NCBI RefSeq assembly: GCF_040655735.1
Contig: NZ_JBFAKK010000015.1
Location: forward strand, 149,450-213,449
DNA length: 64,000 bases
Source of the DNA: Phytomonospora sp040655735
GTDB lineage: Bacteria; Actinomycetota; Actinomycetes; Mycobacteriales; Micromonosporaceae
Reading direction: 5' to 3'
The notes beneath the pieces are model-generated. The model was not told the origin of the DNA. It searched no databases and saw nothing but the letters and a program-made list of their open reading frames with translations. Below, one piece after another: positions 7,739 through 14,281 of the stretch (the first letter of the stretch is position 1; every line of letters starts with the position of its first letter). The position numbers and the translations under genes are program-made.

Positions 7739-7758
7739 TGACTAAAACAACGTATGAT
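7739..7758 (+). promoter_or_regulatory. Promoter with TGACTAAAACAACGTA box, copy 2
   Basis: TGACTAAAACAACGTA (7739-7754) overlapping the -10 TATGAT (7753-7758). Identical to the box at 5735-5750. Drives the HTH gene at 7785. Confidence 0.65.
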
Positions 7759-7784
7759 CGGGGCCCCGCAGAGAGGAGCCCGCA

Positions 7785-8219
7785 GTGATCCCAGCCGGCC
7801 GACGCGTCGTCGACCGCGTCCAGGCCCGAGCCGCTCTCGCGGTAGGTCGCGGGGTGTGGAACACCGCGGCCCGCGCCGAGCTCGAGGTGGCCGTCGACAT
7901 CGTCAACACCTCCCCGGTGCTGTACCTCCTCGACCAAGTCCACGCCCACGCCGACGGGCGCCGGATCCCGCCGGGCCCCACCGGCAATCACGACGACGAC
8001 CTCCTCAACACCCGCGAAGCCGCGGCACTCCTGGGGTGGACCGCGCAAAGCGTGCGCGAGGCCGATAAAGCCGGGCGCCTCGATGGCGGAATCGACCGAT
8101 ACGGGCATCGCTTCTGGCCGCGCCGCATTCTGAACCAGCGCCGCGACAATCCAATGCCGAAAGCCCCGAAAGGCCCTGTGAGGGAACGCCTCGGCACCGA
8201 ATACGGTGAGCGCGAATAG
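7785..8219 (+). CDS. HTH (excisionase/MerR-like) regulator
   Basis: 144 residues from GTG 7785 with GAGAGGAG at 7771-7778. The N-terminal half (about 1-65) is helical. Around residues 68-110 it carries the helix-turn-helix pattern of the AlpA/excisionase/MerR class (LLNTREAAALLGWTAQSVRE, then a basic wing DRYGHRFWPRRIL). The C-terminus is Arg/Lys-rich. It sits directly beside the repeat-rich gene-free region and the 16-bp inverted repeat, so it is a candidate replication or copy-control regulator, or the ligand of the GGGCGCTACG sites. This assignment is inference from position. Confidence 0.7.
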   Translation: MIPAGRRVVDRVQARAALAVGRGVWNTAARAELEVAVDIVNTSPVLYLLDQVHAHADGRRIPPGPTGNHDDDLLNTREAAALLGWTAQSVREADKAGRLDGGIDRYGHRFWPRRILNQRRDNPMPKAPKGPVRERLGTEYGERE

Positions 8220-8358
8220 CCTGCGGCAATCCCGTATCGGAAGATCGGGCTCCCATCGGTGCGACCACGGAACCCTGGGACGCTCCCGTGTCGGCCCACC
8301 CGGGCGGCGAGCCGGCGACCCGACGACCGCCGCCAGCCACCCCAACCCCGGCTATCTG

Positions 8359-8375
8359 GGGGTACTATTAAACAC
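8359..8375 (+). promoter_or_regulatory. Recurrent plasmid promoter, copy 2 (leaderless)
   Basis: GGGGTACTATTAAACA, one base different from the consensus. TACTAT is at 8363-8368. Seven bases later comes not a hairpin but the ATG of the gene at 8376, so transcription and translation are predicted to start at the same base. Confidence 0.7.
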
Positions 8376-9143
8376 ATGGAGATCGTGGAGAAGCGCGGCC
8401 GGCGCGTCACCGACAGCATCGGTGCAGCCGAGTACGTGGGGCTGACGCCGGGGACCCAGCGCGTCTACGCCCACCGGCGGGACGAGTACGGCTGGCCCGA
8501 ACCGGTCGAGACCGAGACGGTGAGGGGCGGCGTCGTGCGGCACTGGTACGCCCTAGACGACCTGGACGCGTTCAAGCAGGCCCGCGCCACCCCACCGGCA
8601 CCACCAGAGACCATCTGGGACGGCCCCGGCCACGCCCTGCTGTCCGCCCGCGACATCAGCGTGCTCGCCGACATCAAGCACGGCACGTGGAAGGTCTACG
8701 AGCGCGACTCGGCGAGCGCGTGGGCGAGGGGCCAGGACGGCTACCTGCCGCTGCCGACCTGGGACACCAAGATCCAAGGCGGCCCCCCTCCGGAGGAGGA
8801 GCTGGCCGACCTGGGTCTGCCCAACCAACCCGGTCCCCGCCCGACCCGGTACTGGCGCGCCGAGGTCATCTTGCCGTGGCTGGCGAGCCGGACCACCAGG
8901 GACGCCGCAGGCCGTCCGGGCAGACAGGGCCGGCGGAGCGGTCCCGTCCCGAAGGTCGGCGACCTGGAGGAAGCGCTCAAGCGGCTCGCCGGGCGGGCCG
9001 GCCATACCTCGCCGCCCACCAATGCCGAGATCGCCGCCGAGCTGAGCGAGCAGTTCGAACGCGAGGTGAGCGTGCGATCCGTGATGAGGCTCAAAAAGCA
9101 CCAGCGTGACCAGGCCGACCAGGAGCAGGCGAGCGCGACCTGA
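8376..9143 (+). CDS. Multi-HTH DNA-binding protein, leaderless
   Basis: 255 residues from the leaderless ATG 8376; the longer frame from 8259 would run through the promoter. Residues about 14-60 look like an AlpA/excisionase-type HTH (AAEYVGLTPGTQRVYAHRR, then a wing with WYALDDLDAF). A second, related segment with ARDISVLADIKHGTWKVYERD and WRAEVILPWL spans about 85-170. The C-terminus (about 195-245) has another HTH-like pattern ending VRSVMRLKKHQ. It uses the same promoter family as the hairpin-led genes, so it is a good candidate for the regulator of that family and for autoregulation (inference). Confidence 0.7.
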   Translation: MEIVEKRGRRVTDSIGAAEYVGLTPGTQRVYAHRRDEYGWPEPVETETVRGGVVRHWYALDDLDAFKQARATPPAPPETIWDGPGHALLSARDISVLADIKHGTWKVYERDSASAWARGQDGYLPLPTWDTKIQGGPPPEEELADLGLPNQPGPRPTRYWRAEVILPWLASRTTRDAAGRPGRQGRRSGPVPKVGDLEEALKRLAGRAGHTSPPTNAEIAAELSEQFEREVSVRSVMRLKKHQRDQADQEQASAT

Positions 9144-9151
9144 GGCAGTGG

Positions 9152-9859
9152 CTACGAGGCGGTGCCACCGGCGACCGCGCGCCGGATCGCCGCGCGCATG
9201 ATGTCCCCGGTGGTGACCACGCAGCCGCGGAGACGCTCACGTGCGGCCAGGGCCTGCTCATCGGGCCACTCCAGGCCGGGATCGCGGCGCCGACGACTGG
9301 CGGGCCCGTGGCCGTAGCGCCGCGCCCACGTCTCCAGGCGGCGCACCGCAGGCTCGGAGACCCAGTAGGCAGCCAGGCGCACCGTCTGCGCCAGTGCGGG
9401 GTCCAGCACCACGGTGATGGTGACGACGTCCTCCCTGGGAGCGCCCGTCCGGTGCTCGCGGGGGCTGACACCGACCTGGCGGCCGGGAAGACGGACCGGC
9501 GCCGGCGGCCAGTCGGTGTTCCAGCCGCGCTCGCCGAGCAGCGCCCGCAGGTGCGCGGTGACCACGGCGGTGCGGGTGTCCAGGAGTGCGCCGGTCAGGC
9601 GGCGGTCGGCGAGGCGATCGTGCACCGTCCGGCGCCGCCACGCCACGGTGGTGGTGTCGGTTCCCGGTGCGGCCGCAGGGTCGCCGAAGGCTTCGCTCGC
9701 GCGCTCGGCCGCCGCGGCCTTCCGGTGGGCGGCGACGATCGCGTCCAGGGCGTCGCGCAGGGGCGCGGGCAGATCGACGGAGAAGCGGTCCATGACGTGG
9801 CTCAGCGGGCGGAATGGGGCGGCGCGGAATGGTTGTGCGGTGACGCTCATGCCCGTCAC
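9152..9859 (-). CDS. Hypothetical protein under a transfer-type operator
   Basis: 235 residues. The start could be GTG 9859 or ATG 9850; neither has a clear ribosome-binding site. Helical and Arg/Ala-rich, with an internal VTITVVLDPALAQTVRLAAYW segment and a C-terminal ITTGD-like/IMRAAIRRAV helix reminiscent of ribbon-helix-helix or mobilisation accessory proteins, but I cannot assign a family. It converges on the leaderless regulator with only 8 bp between the stops. A double CGTAGCGCC operator lies 35-60 bp upstream, linking it to the relaxase and T4SS operons. Confidence 0.6.
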   Translation of the reverse strand: MTGMSVTAQPFRAAPFRPLSHVMDRFSVDLPAPLRDALDAIVAAHRKAAAAERASEAFGDPAAAPGTDTTTVAWRRRTVHDRLADRRLTGALLDTRTAVVTAHLRALLGERGWNTDWPPAPVRLPGRQVGVSPREHRTGAPREDVVTITVVLDPALAQTVRLAAYWVSEPAVRRLETWARRYGHGPASRRRRDPGLEWPDEQALAARERLRGCVVTTGDIMRAAIRRAVAGGTAS

Positions 9860-9893
9860 GCTCGCCGCCTGGGTGCGACACGCCCGTGGTCAG

Positions 9894-9918
9894 GGGCGTA
9901 GCGCCCCGTAGCGCCCCG
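9894..9918. promoter_or_regulatory. CGTAGCGCC tandem operator, site 1
   Basis: Two copies of CGTAGCGCCC with an 11-bp period, preceded by CCGTGGTCA. The same block, including the CCGTGGT flank, occurs before the T4SS operon (29731) and, inverted, before the relaxase operon (14756). One helical turn between copies suggests cooperative dimers on one DNA face. Confidence 0.65.
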
Positions 9919-9970
9919 CCGCCAGCTGGTCGGGCCGGGCCGACGGATCGGTGTGTGGTCGGCGGCGAAG

Positions 9971-9993
9971 AACCTGTACAGGCTAGGCGCGCA
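9971..9993 (+). repeat. GTACAGGCTA element, copy 1
   Basis: AACCTGTACAGGCTAGGCGC followed by GCA is nearly repeated at 11791-11813. Both copies precede, within about 150 bp, a strong hairpin on the plus strand, with no gene between. They may be promoters of small RNAs; -10 and -35 boxes are not clear. Confidence 0.35.
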
Positions 9994-10035
9994 GGGCCCG
10001 GGGGCCGGCGACCCGAACGGGTGAGCGCGATGTTG

Positions 10036-10065
10036 GCGGGCCCGGAGCGAGAGCTCCGGGCCCGC
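10036..10065. terminator. Terminator hairpin
   Basis: GCGGGCCCGGAGC (10036-10048), GAGA loop, GCTCCGGGCCCGC (10053-10065). It ends the minus-strand gene at 10070 and can also end a plus-strand transcript from the 9971 element. Confidence 0.8.
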
Positions 10066-10069
10066 GCTG

Positions 10070-10321
10070 TTACTGCCGGCGCATGTCGATGACCGGAACC
10101 TGCTCGAAGCCGGTCACCTCGGTGAAGAAGCCCTCGGTGTGCTTGTTGAGCTCGTAGTCGGCCTCGGTCGGCTTGTGTTCGTCGCAGTGGATCTCAGTGA
10201 ACCGCTTGGTGGTCATGAGTTCGCTCGGGTCGGACATGGAGTCGAAGACGTCGCATGCGACGACGGTGCTCCATTCTCCCGGCTTGGAGCAATTCCGGTG
10301 CTCGCAGATCGTGTGATCCAT
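10070..10321 (-). CDS. Small Cys/His-rich hypothetical protein
   Basis: 83 residues from ATG 10321, chosen because GAGGA lies eight bases upstream and the transcript is predicted to start at 10368; the longer frame from 10456 runs through the promoter. Cys and His residues (CEHRNC near residues 6-11, Cys near 28, HCDEH near 49-53) could bind zinc. The sequence is acidic, without a membrane segment. It is expressed from the minus-strand copy of the recurrent promoter and begins with its own version of the leader hairpin. Function unknown. Confidence 0.7.
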   Translation of the reverse strand: MDHTICEHRNCSKPGEWSTVVACDVFDSMSDPSELMTTKRFTEIHCDEHKPTEADYELNKHTEGFFTEVTGFEQVPVIDMRRQ

Positions 10322-10348
10322 CGGGGGTTCCTCACTTGTCGGCGTGTT

Positions 10349-10368
10349 GCGGAAGTTGCCGATTCCGC
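10349..10368 (-). ncRNA. 5'-terminal leader hairpin, copy 2
   Basis: On the minus strand: GCGGAA, loop TCGGCAAC, TTCCGC. The stem differs at several positions from the other copies yet pairs perfectly, while the loop stays (A/T)CGGCAAC. First base 10368 is exactly 7 bases after the -10. Followed by CCGACAAG, the counterpart of CCAACAAG in the other leaders. Confidence 0.75.
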
Positions 10369-10386
10369 TTGTTAAATAGTACCCCG
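10369..10386 (-). promoter_or_regulatory. Recurrent plasmid promoter, copy 3 (minus strand)
   Basis: Reads CGGGGTACTATTTAACA on the minus strand; TACTAT occupies 10381-10376. Diverges from copy 4, which starts 80 bp to the right. Confidence 0.75.
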
Positions 10387-10466
10387 AGATAGGTGGTTTC
10401 AAAGGGAGGATCATGTGGTGTTCGTCATGATAAAAGTCTGCTCTGAACTGGCACAACGCGCTAATG

Positions 10467-10484
10467 TGGGGTACTATTTAACAC
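10467..10484 (+). promoter_or_regulatory. Recurrent plasmid promoter, copy 4
   Basis: TGGGGTACTATTTAACAC with TACTAT at 10472-10477. Predicted start of transcription at 10485, the first base of the hairpin. Confidence 0.75.
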
Positions 10485-10517
10485 GTGAGGGAAAGGGGAA
10501 GGCAACCCCCTCCTCAC
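10485..10517 (+). ncRNA. 5'-terminal leader hairpin, copy 3 (extended)
   Basis: Outer stem GTGAGG/CCTCAC (10485-10490, 10512-10517) and inner stem AGGGG/CCCCT around the loop AAGGCAAC (10499-10506), with a 3-base bulge on the 5' side. The loop differs from the others only at its second base. Leads the DUF932 gene. Confidence 0.65.
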
Positions 10518-10549
10518 GATGTTCACCCACCACGAAAGGACGGCCGAAC

Positions 10550-11710
10550 ATGGCCCTTTCCGCCACCGTTCTCGCCAGCGACACCACCATCCGCAACTCC
10601 GGCTTCAACGGGATGCTCTCCACCCTCTCCGAGCTCCGCGAGCGCCAGATCGACGCCGTCGTCGAGGCGCGCACCATCCGCGCCAACGACGGCCGCATCG
10701 AACTCCCGGACCTGCCCACCGGCCCGGTCGGCACCCCCTTCGGCGCCCGCCACCTCTCCGGGATGCCCTTGCTCCCCACGAGCGTGTTCCTCTCGGGCAT
10801 CGCCAGCGGCCTCGACATCCCCGTCAAGTACCTGCGCCGGATGCATCGCTACGCCCCCGACCTGTTCGACGCCAACGTCAACTACTGGCTGCAGGACGGC
10901 GAGGCGCAACTGCTCATCCGCGCCTACAGTGGCGACCAGGCCGGCGTCGCGCGCGCCTTCCTGTCCAACTCCTACCGGATCATCGACAACTACGACGTGC
11001 TCGTGCACGCGCTGGCCGCCTTCGGCGACGCCGGAGTCACGCCCACGATCGAGCGCTGCGACCTCACCAGCGAGCGCATGTACGTCTCCCTGACCGTGCC
11101 CGGCGTGACCGTCGAGGCCCCCACCCTCCTGCGCGACTACCGCGCCCCGCGCGGCGGATCGGGCAACGACCTGCCCGTCGTCGCCGCCGGACTCAAGATC
11201 ACCAACTCCGATGTCGGCCAGGGCGGTTTCATCATCACCCCCTGGGCGAAGGTCCTCGTGTGCTCCAACGGCATGACCTTCACCGCCTACGCCTCCCGCC
11301 GCAACCACCGCGGCCACCGCATGGAGGAGGGCCTGGTCCTCAACGACGCACGCGTCGTCAAGGCCCACCTCAACCTCATCGGCGAGGAGGTCCGCGCCGC
11401 CGTCAAGGAGTACCTGCACACCGACTTCCTGTCCGCCCGCGTCACCGAGCTGGAAGAACTGGCCGGAACCCGCCTGCCCGCAGCCGCCGACACCATCCGC
11501 CTGATCACCACCCAGGCCGACTACTCCAAGGAGCTCGCCGAGGCCGTCGTGCAGCGCTTCATCGAAGGCGGCCAGGTCACCGCAGGCGGCTACCTCAACG
11601 CCCTGACCTCCCTGGCCCAGGAGCTGCCCGACGCCGCCACCGCCCACGCCATCGAGGCCGACGCCCCGGGCCTCATGGCCCAGGCCGCGCGGTACGCCCT
11701 GACCGCCTGA
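10550..11710 (+). CDS. DUF932 phage/plasmid-like protein
   Basis: 386 residues from ATG 10550 with GAAAGGA upstream; the longer frame from 10415 crosses the promoter. The layout matches DUF932 (phage/plasmid-like protein, TIGR03299 class): an N-terminal region with LPDLPTGPVGTPFGARHLSGMP, a central RAYSGDQAGVARAFLSNSYRIIDN block in which the Arg/Ser/Arg-rich SNSYR motif is typical, and GGFIITPWAKVLVCSNGMTFT. The family is common on actinobacterial plasmids and phages; its biochemical role is unknown. It is the largest gene under the recurrent promoter and leader hairpin, and is followed by a terminator. Confidence 0.85.
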   Translation: MALSATVLASDTTIRNSGFNGMLSTLSELRERQIDAVVEARTIRANDGRIELPDLPTGPVGTPFGARHLSGMPLLPTSVFLSGIASGLDIPVKYLRRMHRYAPDLFDANVNYWLQDGEAQLLIRAYSGDQAGVARAFLSNSYRIIDNYDVLVHALAAFGDAGVTPTIERCDLTSERMYVSLTVPGVTVEAPTLLRDYRAPRGGSGNDLPVVAAGLKITNSDVGQGGFIITPWAKVLVCSNGMTFTAYASRRNHRGHRMEEGLVLNDARVVKAHLNLIGEEVRAAVKEYLHTDFLSARVTELEELAGTRLPAAADTIRLITTQADYSKELAEAVVQRFIEGGQVTAGGYLNALTSLAQELPDAATAHAIEADAPGLMAQAARYALTA

Positions 11711-11724
11711 CCACCGGCCCCATC

Positions 11725-11750
11725 GACGGCCCCGGTACGCCGGGGCCGTC
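11725..11750 (+). terminator. Terminator hairpin after DUF932
   Basis: GACGGCCCCGG (11725-11735), TACG loop, CCGGGGCCGTC (11740-11750): perfect 11-bp stem with a stable tetraloop, 14 bp after the stop. Confidence 0.85.
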
Positions 11751-11790
11751 TCCCATGCCCGCACCGGCCCGCCCCGAGAGCCGGGAGCGA

Positions 11791-11813
11791 AACCCGTACA
11801 GGCTAAGCGCGCA
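11791..11813 (+). repeat. GTACAGGCTA element, copy 2
   Basis: AACCCGTACAGGCTAAGCGC followed by GCA; compare 9971-9993. It precedes the structured segment at 11899-11953. Confidence 0.35.
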
Positions 11814-11898
11814 AGCGGGCCCACGGCCCAGGCGCTACCCTGGACCTGCAGGACGGAGCGGCCCTCTCGGGGGACGACCTTTCTTGTTGGTGAACACC

Positions 11899-11953
11899 GA
11901 TGGCCGGGGCGTTGCCGAAACGCCCTCCCCGTGAGGGCTTAGCCCCGGTCATC
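11899..11953 (+). ncRNA. Candidate structured RNA
   Basis: A 12-bp closing stem (GATGGCCGGGGC, 11899-11910, with GCCCCGGTCATC, 11942-11953, one G-T pair) encloses two small hairpins, GGGCGT/ACGCCC and CCCTC/GAGGG: a three-way junction. No gene covers 11711-12146. Could be the 3' end of a small RNA started at the 11791 element, or only a terminator. Confidence 0.35.
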
Positions 11954-12082
11954 ACTTACTCCCCGCGCCGGCCCGCCGTGCCGCGCTCGCCTTCTTTCCG
12001 CACCGGAAGAAGCCGATCCCCGCCCGATGTGGGCAACACCACTCAATGTTTTCGCAGGTCAAGCCCTATTTAAGCACTAATA

Positions 12083-12100
12083 CGGGGTACTATTTAACAG
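12083..12100 (+). promoter_or_regulatory. Recurrent plasmid promoter, copy 5
   Basis: CGGGGTACTATTTAACA preceded by CTAATA; TACTAT at 12088-12093. Predicted start at 12101. The upstream GTCAAGCC-like block is shared with copies 1 and 6. Confidence 0.75.
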
Positions 12101-12118
12101 GCGGGACGGCAACCCCGC
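12101..12118 (+). ncRNA. 5'-terminal leader hairpin, copy 4
   Basis: GCGGG, loop ACGGCAAC, CCCGC. Begins exactly 7 bases after the -10. Followed by CACCAACAA and the AGGAGG of the 12147 gene. Confidence 0.7.
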
Positions 12119-12146
12119 GCCACACCAACAACGACAGGAGGCCGCC

Positions 12147-12584
12147 ATGGCCGACCCCTTCGAGCCGCAGTCGACCCCCCGGACCGGGGACGTCGTGGAG
12201 TTGTGGCCCGGCCTCGACTTCGTCATCGTGCACGCCTACTCCCGGGCCGAGGCGATCGCCGACGGGGTGCTCATCCCCATTCCGGCCGAATCCCAGCAGT
12301 ACGCGCCGCTGATGATGCCGGGGGTGTTCACCGCTCCTTTGTGGCACGCGGCCGCCCCCGCATGGACCGAGGCTCCGGCGGCGGCGCGCCTCAAGACGAT
12401 CTTGCAGATCATCGCCGAGCACCACGGTGCGCACTGCGACGGTGACCACTTCATCGACCTTCCCGCAGGGGCGCTGCCCGCCCGGGAGAACGGCCAGCCC
12501 GGACGCGAGCGGATCTGGTACCACGTCGGCGCGGGCGACACCGGGGATCTGGTGCTCACGGTCGGATTCCCCGAAGACCGCTAG
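12147..12584 (+). CDS. DUF6573-like protein
   Basis: 145 residues from ATG 12147 with AGGAGG upstream. The run FVIVHAYSRAEAIADGVLIPI near residues 25-45, followed by a hydrophobic stretch and PLWHAAAPAW, matches the pattern of DUF6573 phage/plasmid proteins (YTRAQAxADGVLVDV then VW). The second half contains a hinge rich in His/Asp and a VLTVGFPEDR end. Function of the family is unknown. It forms a single-gene unit between a hairpin-led promoter and a strong terminator. Confidence 0.65.
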   Translation: MADPFEPQSTPRTGDVVELWPGLDFVIVHAYSRAEAIADGVLIPIPAESQQYAPLMMPGVFTAPLWHAAAPAWTEAPAAARLKTILQIIAEHHGAHCDGDHFIDLPAGALPARENGQPGRERIWYHVGAGDTGDLVLTVGFPEDR

Positions 12585-12640
12585 CGCCCCTTGAGGCGGC
12601 GACGGAGACCGGTTCGCCGCCCGAGGGCAAAATGAAAGCA

Positions 12641-12682
12641 AATCGCGCCCGATCGCCTTTCCATAGGCGGTCGGGCGCGATT
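12641..12682 (+). terminator. Strong terminator hairpin
   Basis: A 17-bp stem (12641-12657, 12666-12682; one G-T pair) with an 8-base loop, followed by CCTATTCG. Confidence 0.85.
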
Positions 12683-12748
12683 CCTATTCGTCAAAACAAT
12701 TCATGTTGATCATGCATTTTCCCTGCTCAAGCCTTGTTGACAAGTCTA

Positions 12749-12769
12749 ATAGGGGGTACTATTTAACAC
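12749..12769 (+). promoter_or_regulatory. Recurrent plasmid promoter, copy 6
   Basis: AGGGGGTACTATTTAACAC; TACTAT at 12757-12762, predicted start 12770. Heads the four-gene unit 12816-14608. Confidence 0.75.
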
Positions 12770-12787
12770 GTGGGACGGCAACCCCAC
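12770..12787 (+). ncRNA. 5'-terminal leader hairpin, copy 5
   Basis: GTGGG, loop ACGGCAAC, CCCAC. A T-A pair replaces the C-G pair of copy 4, a compensatory change. Followed by CACCAACAAG. Confidence 0.72.
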
Positions 12788-12815
12788 ACCACACCAACAA
12801 GTCAAGGGAGTGACC

Positions 12816-13292
12816 GTGAAGGACACCACCACCCGCATCAATGACGGAGTCACCGCCGCCGAACGGCGAGTGCTGAACAACTCCGAATGGCTCAGCCCGT
12901 TCCTGACCCGTGTTCAGACCGCCCGTGCTCTCGTCGCCGCGCTGGTCCGCCGCCACTACGCCTACGACCTCACCATCAACATCGGGGTCGACGCGTGGAA
13001 CGACGCCGAGAAGGTCCGCGCCGACGTGGCCGCCGCCGAAACCGCCTGCGCCGCCGTGCGCAACCGCACCGACGACCAGGTGGTGACCCTGGCCCTGATG
13101 TGGGGATGGCTGCGGTGCTTCGACATCGCCGGGGAGGTCGCCGAGCTGATCACCGACCCCGCGACCGATTCCGACCACGAGGACCACGCCGCTCACACCG
13201 CCCGCGTGGGCGAGCGCCGGGAGGTGCTGGCGAACCTTCTCACCCAGTTCGAGAAGGACCTCACCGAGGCTCACGGACCCACCGGGTCCTAG
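12816..13292 (+). CDS. Hypothetical helical protein
   Basis: 158 residues from GTG 12816; the GTG at 12810 overlaps the ribosome-binding site AAGGGAG and is less likely. Predicted all-helical, with Trp-rich LALMWGWLRCFDIAGEVAELI in the middle and an acidic Asp/His stretch (SDHEDHAAH) near residue 135. No family recognised. First gene of a unit of four small orphans that share leader-hairpin signals. Confidence 0.65.
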   Translation: MKDTTTRINDGVTAAERRVLNNSEWLSPFLTRVQTARALVAALVRRHYAYDLTINIGVDAWNDAEKVRADVAAAETACAAVRNRTDDQVVTLALMWGWLRCFDIAGEVAELITDPATDSDHEDHAAHTARVGERREVLANLLTQFEKDLTEAHGPTGS

Positions 13293-13299
13293 CCCCACC

Positions 13300-13327
13300 G
13301 GGTGCGCCGCCGCCCGGCGGCGCACCC
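13300..13327 (+). terminator. Intergenic hairpin, possible attenuator
   Basis: GGGTGCGCCGCC/GGCGGCGCACCC with a 4-base loop lies 8 bp after the 13292 stop and directly before leader hairpin copy 6. As no promoter is visible between them, it may be only partly terminating. Confidence 0.6.
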
Positions 13328-13332
13328 CCACA

Positions 13333-13352
13333 CCCGGGACGGCAACCCCGGG
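13333..13352 (+). ncRNA. Intercistronic hairpin of the leader family, copy 6
   Basis: CCCGGG, loop ACGGCAAC, CCCGGG, then CACCAACAAGGAG. Same structure and downstream tail as the 5'-terminal copies, but inside an operon without a recognisable promoter, so the element cannot be just a transcription-start signal. Confidence 0.7.
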
Positions 13353-13380
13353 ACCAGGTCACCAACAAGGAGCACCCCCC

Positions 13381-13821
13381 ATGATCATCGAGATCACCAC
13401 CGAGACGACCCACACGATCGCCGTCACCGACCGGGCCGACATCGTGTACGGCCCCCACCGCGCATGGCTGGAAGAGAGCACCCACAAGGCCATCACCGGG
13501 CACGACGCGCTCACCGGCCGCCTTGAAGCGATCTTCGGCGTCTCCTTCCAGCAGCTGACCGAGGAGACCGTCACCGGCACGGCCGCCGCCCGCGAGCTGG
13601 AGAGGTTCGCCAGCTACGCCGAAGGACTCGCGCTGACGCCTCTCCAGTCGGCCGCCGTAGCGGCCATCGGCAAATGGGTCACCCTCGACACCGCCTCACA
13701 GACCGCGTGGCGCTCCGTCAACATTTGCGACCCCGCCACCGTCGCCGAGCACCAGCGCGCCACCGCCAAGGCCGCCCGCGCCTTCACCGCCGCCCTGTGG
13801 GAAATCCAGCCCCAGCGATAG
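13381..13821 (+). CDS. Hypothetical protein
   Basis: 146 residues, ATG 13381 with AAGGAG upstream. The first 15 residues are beta-prone (IIEITTETTHTIAV); the rest is helical with GHDALTGRLEAIFGVSF and a Trp-containing end. No membrane segment or metal motif, no family recognised. Second gene of the 12816 unit, preceded by an intercistronic copy of the hairpin. Confidence 0.65.
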   Translation: MIIEITTETTHTIAVTDRADIVYGPHRAWLEESTHKAITGHDALTGRLEAIFGVSFQQLTEETVTGTAAARELERFASYAEGLALTPLQSAAVAAIGKWVTLDTASQTAWRSVNICDPATVAEHQRATAKAARAFTAALWEIQPQR

Positions 13822-13877
13822 CCCGAGGACCGGGCGCGCTCGCTGCGCCCGGCCCCTCAGCCGAGAACGGAAACACG

Positions 13878-14207
13878 ATGGCGAAGAACCTCACCGACAC
13901 CCTGCGCGACCTGCAATCCCTTTGGTACCTGCGATCCTGCAACCACATGCACGACTCCCGGGGCCAAGGCGGCCTTATCGCCTATCCATGGGACGCCATC
14001 CGTTCGGATGCGTTCGCCGCCGCCGCCGAAGCCACCTTCGACGTGACCACCGTCGAACAGGCAGCCACGGCCGCCGAGGCCCTGCGCCACCGGCGCTACA
14101 CGCCCCGGCCGGAGCTGGAGCCGTCGAGCCTCAACACACAGTGGTGGACCGAAACGGTCAACGAACTCGCCGACGACTACCTAGCCGCCGTGCAGCGCTG
14201 GCGGTAG
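13878..14207 (+). CDS. Hypothetical protein
   Basis: 109 residues from ATG 13878, the first in-frame ATG after the previous stop; the ribosome-binding site is weak (ACGGAAAC). Contains LWYLRSCNHMHDSRGQGG near residues 15-32 and a helical, acidic C-terminus ending DYLAAVQRWR. Unlike its neighbours it has no leader-type hairpin before it. Function unknown. Confidence 0.6.
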   Translation: MAKNLTDTLRDLQSLWYLRSCNHMHDSRGQGGLIAYPWDAIRSDAFAAAAEATFDVTTVEQAATAAEALRHRRYTPRPELEPSSLNTQWWTETVNELADDYLAAVQRWR

Positions 14208-14220
14208 ACCCCCGCACCAC

Positions 14221-14240
14221 CCCGGGACGGCAACCCCGGG
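14221..14240 (+). ncRNA. Intercistronic hairpin of the leader family, copy 7
   Basis: CCCGGG, loop ACGGCAAC, CCCGGG, followed by CACACCAACAAG. Lies 13 bp after the 14207 stop, in front of the 14282 gene. Confidence 0.7.
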
Positions 14241-14281
14241 AGACCACACCAACAAGCACCCCGACCCGAGAGGCCCCCACG

